From positions 1 through 28,006 of the forward strand of contig CAYLUS010000026.1 of the NCBI GenBank assembly GCA_964386975.1: a stretch of DNA of 28,006 nucleotides, given 5' to 3'. Under the pieces are notes generated by a model. That model ran no database searches. It saw nothing but the letters and a program-made list of their open reading frames with translations, and was not told where the DNA came from. The stretch comes from UBA6136 sp964386975. GTDB lineage: Bacteria > Pseudomonadota > Gammaproteobacteria > Methylococcales > Methylococcaceae. Below are positions 24,600 through 28,006 of this stretch, piece by piece. Position 1 is the stretch's first letter; the number at the start of each line of letters is the position of its first letter. Both the position numbers and the translations under genes were made by a program.

Positions 24600-26345
24600 T
24601 CATTCCTTTTTGCCTGACAGCAGGGGGGATTGCCTGGCCAGTGCAATCAGTTTCTCGCGATTCTGGTAGAGGAAGTATGCGAGAACGCCCGCCAGAAGCC
24701 CCATCAGGAGTCCACCTGGGGAGTCACCCCCCTCGGTGGATCCGCCAAGTCCCGTGGCAGAGGGTGCATTCGGATCAATGTTGTTCAGCCCTGGTTTGGT
24801 GTCCATGGTGCCTGAAGGGGCAGCAAGACTCCCTTCTAGGTAATCCTGCCAGACCGGTATCTTTCGTTCCCAGAACTCCTTGGTGAAGTAGGGCTTGAGA
24901 TCCATCCCATGACTCTTGGGCGTGCCATTTTCCTCGACATAGTCACGGTAGGCCACCAGACTGATGCTGCCACCTTCACCTTGCCCATTCGTGGTGAAGG
25001 CTTTTTCCGTGTGGTCATGGAACATCCAGAGCCCCGAGCCGTAGCTATGCAGACCATCGTCTGTGGTATCCAGTTGCAGATCAAGTCGCTGGGCGGGTGC
25101 CAGACTGTAAACGTCACGGGTCACTTGCGCTTGGACGTTCTGCTGAACACCATCGTAGTGCGTCTCCGTGGCTTTGTGCCCGTGGATGTGGAGCGCCATC
25201 GGTGCTTCATGGCCGTTCAGGACACGGATTTTCACCTTTTCATTGGGGTTGACCGTGATCAGCGACTCGCGAAGCGTGTAGGGGAAGGAGCGTCCATTGA
25301 GCAGGAAGTAGTCTTCTGATGAATCCGTGATGTCATATTCCTGGTTCATTTTCTTGGCAACCAGGCGGACGTCATTGGCTGATTGCGGGATCTCATGGAG
25401 TTCGCGATCGACCGATTGATAGTGAAGATCGTATTCCTGCTTGTATTTCTCAAGCACTGCGACCGAGGGATGACGCACTTGCCCCGCCCCGACATTAAAG
25501 ACCTGTGGCCAGTTATTGGGGCGATTTTCTTCAATGATGAACATACCGGCCAAGCCCATCGGGATGTGGGTATGCGGTTGGACATGGCAGTGGTAGTACA
25601 TCGTGCCCGGCTGTCTTGGGCGGATCACGTAAGTCTTCGTCTGACCCGGCATGATGTCTTTTTCGCTGGTCTGACCCACGCCATCGTTGCCTTCACCGCT
25701 GTGATCCATGAACGGATGATCAACGCCATGCAAATGGATCGAGTGCGGGAAATAGTGTGAGTTCTCAACCACCAGCCAGACCACGTCGCCCTGCTCGACA
25801 CGAATGGGTGGGGAAGGCATTCGCAGCAGCGGATTGGCCTCGGCGCTCGCAAAACTCCGCGTCGACATGTCACGGCTTTTGGGGGTGAAGACCCAAAAAC
25901 TTGGCTGGATTCCGGGGGCGATGTCAAAGGTCGGAACCACACCCTGAAAATCCGGGGAGTGACCGTTTACCTCCATGACCTCGAGTTTGATGATGTAGTG
26001 ATCGGGATCACCATCCTTATCAATGTCATTGCTCAGCGTGAGGGTGTCGGCCGCCACATTCGAGGTATCCATTAAGGTTTCCATCGAAATGTTATTGGTG
26101 CCTTTAACGAATGCGGCAATGTCATTGGGGTTGTCAGGGTTACAACTCCGCGATTCTTGAATCGAGACGCCTTCGACCGTCTGAGCCTGTCGCCATTCGG
26201 GAGGGGCGCCACTGTTACAGAAAGGCTCAGCCTGACCCGGTTCTACCTTCACACTCGGCGGCGCTTTAAAGACCGCCTCGGCAGAGAGGGGAGCAAGCAC
26301 AAGCAGTAATGCTGAAGTCAGGGTGTGAATCAAAGATCTCGACAT
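24600..26345 (-). CDS. Two-domain multicopper oxidase with type 1 site in domain 1
   Basis: The 581-residue protein has a signal peptide (start at ATG 26345) and eight copper histidines in four HxH motifs: HLH (about 204-206), HCH (252-254), HIH (386-388) and HDH (443-445). The type 1 ligands sit in the first cupredoxin domain (HCHVQPHTHIPM: C253, H258, M263), whereas the last motif has Asp where three-domain laccases have Cys. That arrangement is that of type C two-domain oxidases, known from Nitrosomonas. A glycine/proline linker precedes a C-terminal membrane helix (about 545-562). It probably oxidises a metal ion or organic donor in the periplasm and reduces O2 to water; the donor is unknown. 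Confidence 0.88.
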   Translation of the reverse strand: MSRSLIHTLTSALLLVLAPLSAEAVFKAPPSVKVEPGQAEPFCNSGAPPEWRQAQTVEGVSIQESRSCNPDNPNDIAAFVKGTNNISMETLMDTSNVAADTLTLSNDIDKDGDPDHYIIKLEVMEVNGHSPDFQGVVPTFDIAPGIQPSFWVFTPKSRDMSTRSFASAEANPLLRMPSPPIRVEQGDVVWLVVENSHYFPHSIHLHGVDHPFMDHSGEGNDGVGQTSEKDIMPGQTKTYVIRPRQPGTMYYHCHVQPHTHIPMGLAGMFIIEENRPNNWPQVFNVGAGQVRHPSVAVLEKYKQEYDLHYQSVDRELHEIPQSANDVRLVAKKMNQEYDITDSSEDYFLLNGRSFPYTLRESLITVNPNEKVKIRVLNGHEAPMALHIHGHKATETHYDGVQQNVQAQVTRDVYSLAPAQRLDLQLDTTDDGLHSYGSGLWMFHDHTEKAFTTNGQGEGGSISLVAYRDYVEENGTPKSHGMDLKPYFTKEFWERKIPVWQDYLEGSLAAPSGTMDTKPGLNNIDPNAPSATGLGGSTEGGDSPGGLLMGLLAGVLAYFLYQNREKLIALARQSPLLSGKKE

Positions 26346-26367
26346 AATGTTTAGTACCTTTGTTGAC

Positions 26368-26401
26368 AAAACGCCAGGGCACAGCAAGCTGTGACCTGGC
26401 G
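26368..26401 (-). terminator. Internal terminator/attenuator between copper-operon genes 1 and 2
   Basis: Left arm 26372-26385 and right arm 26388-26401 form a 14-bp stem with one mismatch and an AA loop; read leftward TTTTG follows. It lies about 22 nt before the oxidase ATG. A second hairpin (CCTGCCC/GGGCAGG) lies at 26409-26430. The first gene may thus be made in excess of the oxidase. Confidence 0.75.
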
Positions 26402-26438
26402 TCCAAGGCCTGCCCCCCGTGGAGGGCAGGATTTTGGC

Positions 26439-27020
26439 TTAGGACTTCTTTCTGAGGAAGCCGTCGACCAGGGCTTTAAATCCAGCGTTTGACAGATACA
26501 GAATGTAGAAACCGGCAAAGAAGGTGGCGAGGACGACGACAATCGTGCTCGTGCTGATCGCCGTCGCACCCTTACCAATCGTCAGACCGATGTGCTCATC
26601 CACTTTTTGGCCTTCATTGACCAGCGTGATGTGCACGCGGTATTTACCAGCTTCCGTAAAATTAATATTGGAGTTGAAGCTACCGGTTGAATGCGTTTCC
26701 GGCGGTGCGTAGAAAACGCGGGTCCCTTCAGGTTCTTTGGTAATTTCAAACTCGACTGTCATGTTGCGAAGGGCTTTGCCTTCGTAATCAAACACGACAG
26801 TAGTTAATCCAAGTTCCGGGATCGCGGAGCAAAATTCAGTGGTTCCGGTAAGTTGCGGCTGATAGGCCGTGAAGTGAACCAGATGTGAGCCTATCTGCAC
26901 TCGGCACTGGTCGGTGTCGACGCTCGCGCCGCCATGAGACCAGGCGTTGAAGGGAAGGATGGCTGCCGCGAGAAGGCCAATAGCGGCCAGGTTCTTTTTC
27001 ATTGCATCGATATAACGCAT
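26439..27020 (-). CDS. Exported Ig-like membrane-anchored protein of the copper operon
   Basis: The 193-residue product is exported (signal MKKNLAAIGLLAAAILPFNAWS) and carries a beta-sandwich, Ig/FixG-like domain (core VEFEITKEP, HSTGSFNSNINFTEAGKYRVHITL) with two cysteines that could pair. A C-terminal membrane helix (STIVVVLATFFAGFYILYLSNAG) and a basic tail follow. Mature N-terminus SHGGASVD puts a histidine at the tip. Start is ATG 27020 with GAGGG eight nt upstream; a GTG at 27035 overlaps that site. It leads a cluster with the oxidase and cupredoxin and resembles neither; no named family is recognised. A role as partner or scaffold of the oxidase is inference from context and shared topology. 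Confidence 0.7.
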   Translation of the reverse strand: MRYIDAMKKNLAAIGLLAAAILPFNAWSHGGASVDTDQCRVQIGSHLVHFTAYQPQLTGTTEFCSAIPELGLTTVVFDYEGKALRNMTVEFEITKEPEGTRVFYAPPETHSTGSFNSNINFTEAGKYRVHITLVNEGQKVDEHIGLTIGKGATAISTSTIVVVLATFFAGFYILYLSNAGFKALVDGFLRKKS

Positions 27021-27043
27021 GTTCTTTTCCCTCACTCGATATT

Positions 27044-27062
27044 AAAAATGATTGTTATTTTC
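27044..27062. promoter_or_regulatory. Fur-like box upstream of the copper operon
   Basis: Read leftward the 19-bp element is GAAAATAACAATCATTTTT, matching the Fur consensus GATAATGATAATCATTATC at 14 of 19 positions by eye. It ends about 20 nt before the ATG at 27020, where a bound repressor would block transcription start. AT-rich context makes chance similarity possible. Confidence 0.5.
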
Positions 27063-27386
27063 TTCTGAATGGCACCGAAGGCCTGAAAAATCGAGACATT
27101 CCCAAGAATGGGGCGGGCGCGGCTTCTACTCCTTAGGAATATACATAAGCACACAGTCCGGCACAACAAAGATGGGGTTAGCTCACTCGCTTTCAGACGG
27201 ACTCTTCAAGGCGTCTCAGCTTCACTCAACGGCTATGGACAGGCTCAAATGCCGAAAGTTCAGGTTTTGGGGGCTTTTTGCGGGAATCGGGTGGCATGGT
27301 GCCGTTAGGGCACCCTGATAACCGCCGCTTTGTCCCCGGCTTCGGGTAAAATTACAGTGGCGTCAGCCCGTTCTTACATCAGTGCA
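27063..27386. other. Gene-free interval upstream of the transposase remnant
   Basis: No supported gene. A hairpin GGTGCC-GTTAG-GGCACC lies at 27298-27314 and a TAAAAT is seen near 27346; neither has a clear partner element. This is the promoter side of the copper operon. Confidence 0.5.
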
Positions 27387-27500
27387 ATGAAAAATCCCAG
27401 CGCGATCAAGAATGACCTGTTTGACCCTCACCAGCGTGCCGAGAAGAGTGATCACTTTGGGGATGCATTGGCCCTGTTTGAGTCTGGTCGCGTGAACTGA
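27387..27500 (+). pseudogene. Truncated IS5-like transposase N-terminus
   Basis: A 37-codon frame opens with the IS5-family-like start KNDLF, then HFGDALALFE, similar to the NDLF...GDPL pattern of IS5 transposases, and stops at once. It is therefore probably a remnant; no catalytic region follows. Could be a chance small frame. Confidence 0.45.
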
Positions 27501-28006
27501 TGGACTTGTGGTTAAGTTGGTTGATCGCTGGGGAGCCATCGCTTATTTTGAACAACGAACCGTCCTTTTTTTATTTGGTCTAGAGGGCGTTAGCGGGTAA
27601 TCCCTGACTTACCCCCCCCCTCATTTTTTTAGGAGGAGTGAGAGCCTGAAGCCCCATCTAAGTGACGCCGATACGCATCTCCGATAAGCTCAGAGCTCTT
27701 GAAATCCTTCAACGGCGTGAAACAAATGATCGGTGGGATGGTTTTTCATTAATCATGTGGCCGCGAGATGATCAGGGTGATAAGCGTGATGACTGTTAAT
27801 GGGCCAGATGCGGTCACTCTTAAAACCTTTGAGCTTGGGTGCAAGAGATGAGCCACATGTGAGGCGACGGGTGCAGTCTTACAATATGTCCCATCGGCTA
27901 AAGTCGCTTGGGGCGTTGCTGATTTTATTTGCTACCTTACCAATCAAGAGGTCTAGGAGTCTGTCGGACTTTTGAGTTTTAACGCCTTAAAATAGAGGGC
28001 ATCCAA
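27501..28006. other. Gene-free right end of the window
   Basis: No supported gene in either direction over about 500 nt. A C8 run and T7 run occur near 27620, and AGTC-TGTCG-GACT-TTT near 27958-27973 recalls a weak terminator or an insertion-sequence end cut by the window edge. Confidence 0.45.

Noticed and set aside
27298..27314. Perfect 6-bp hairpin as a terminator
   Set aside because: No gene ends beside it and no T-run follows on either strand.
1..28006. CRISPR arrays, tRNA or rRNA genes
   Set aside because: No regularly spaced repeats, cloverleaf sequences or rRNA signatures were seen by reading; small RNAs could still be missed.

Overview
The window reads as chromosomal DNA of a moderately GC-rich gammaproteobacterium. 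The evidence is a proteobacterial-type gshA (about 525 codons), a PepN-type M1 aminopeptidase, a DUF2782 lipid-facing/periplasmic small protein, a YqaA-like membrane protein and a sigma54/NtrC-controlled ammonium transporter. An mxaA-C-K-L-like cluster, a two-domain multicopper oxidase and a small SmbP-like helical protein point towards methylotroph, nitrifier or other chemolithotroph relatives. Genus cannot be named from sequence alone.

Layout. 1-640: a DUF4338 (DruA-domain) gene cut by the left edge, with a nested palindrome in front of it. 771-1607: yqaA-like gene (+) and a small membrane protein (-), converging on a two-way terminator. 1745-7815: one leftward operon, pepN followed by mxaA, mxaC, mxaK, mxaL, with overlapping or near-touching genes and a terminator at its end. 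8114-11794: a 1226-residue flavin/iron-sulfur oxidoreductase that joins a GltD-like half to a PyrK/FNR-like half. 12022-12931: an exported small helical protein, its strong terminator and, directly behind the T-run, an ORF-less group IIC intron of about 470 nt. 12977-14972: gshA and DUF2782 (leftward). 15046-16928: MoeB/ThiF-like E1 enzyme, a three-helix membrane protein, a roughly 500-nt gap and a rubredoxin. 16935-22081: a leftward operon of a BT1/MFS-type transporter and two tandem dynamin-like GTPases. 22260-23620: amt with a textbook -24/-12 promoter and an NtrC-type palindrome about 120-135 nt upstream of the predicted transcription start. 23686-27062: a leftward three-gene copper cluster (Ig-like membrane-anchored protein, two-domain multicopper oxidase, cupredoxin) with a Fur-like box in front and an internal terminator/attenuator after the first gene. 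27063-28006: mostly gene-free, with a short IS5-like transposase remnant.

How it fits together. Three blocks look like functional units rather than random neighbours. The first is the vWA/MxaA maturation-type operon attached to pepN. The second is the copper cluster, whose three products all have an export signal and one C-terminal membrane anchor, suggesting one envelope complex. The third is the transporter plus paired dynamin operon, suggesting membrane remodelling tied to a transporter. Least expected is the ORF-less group IIC intron sitting exactly behind an intrinsic terminator. No tRNA, rRNA or CRISPR array was seen.
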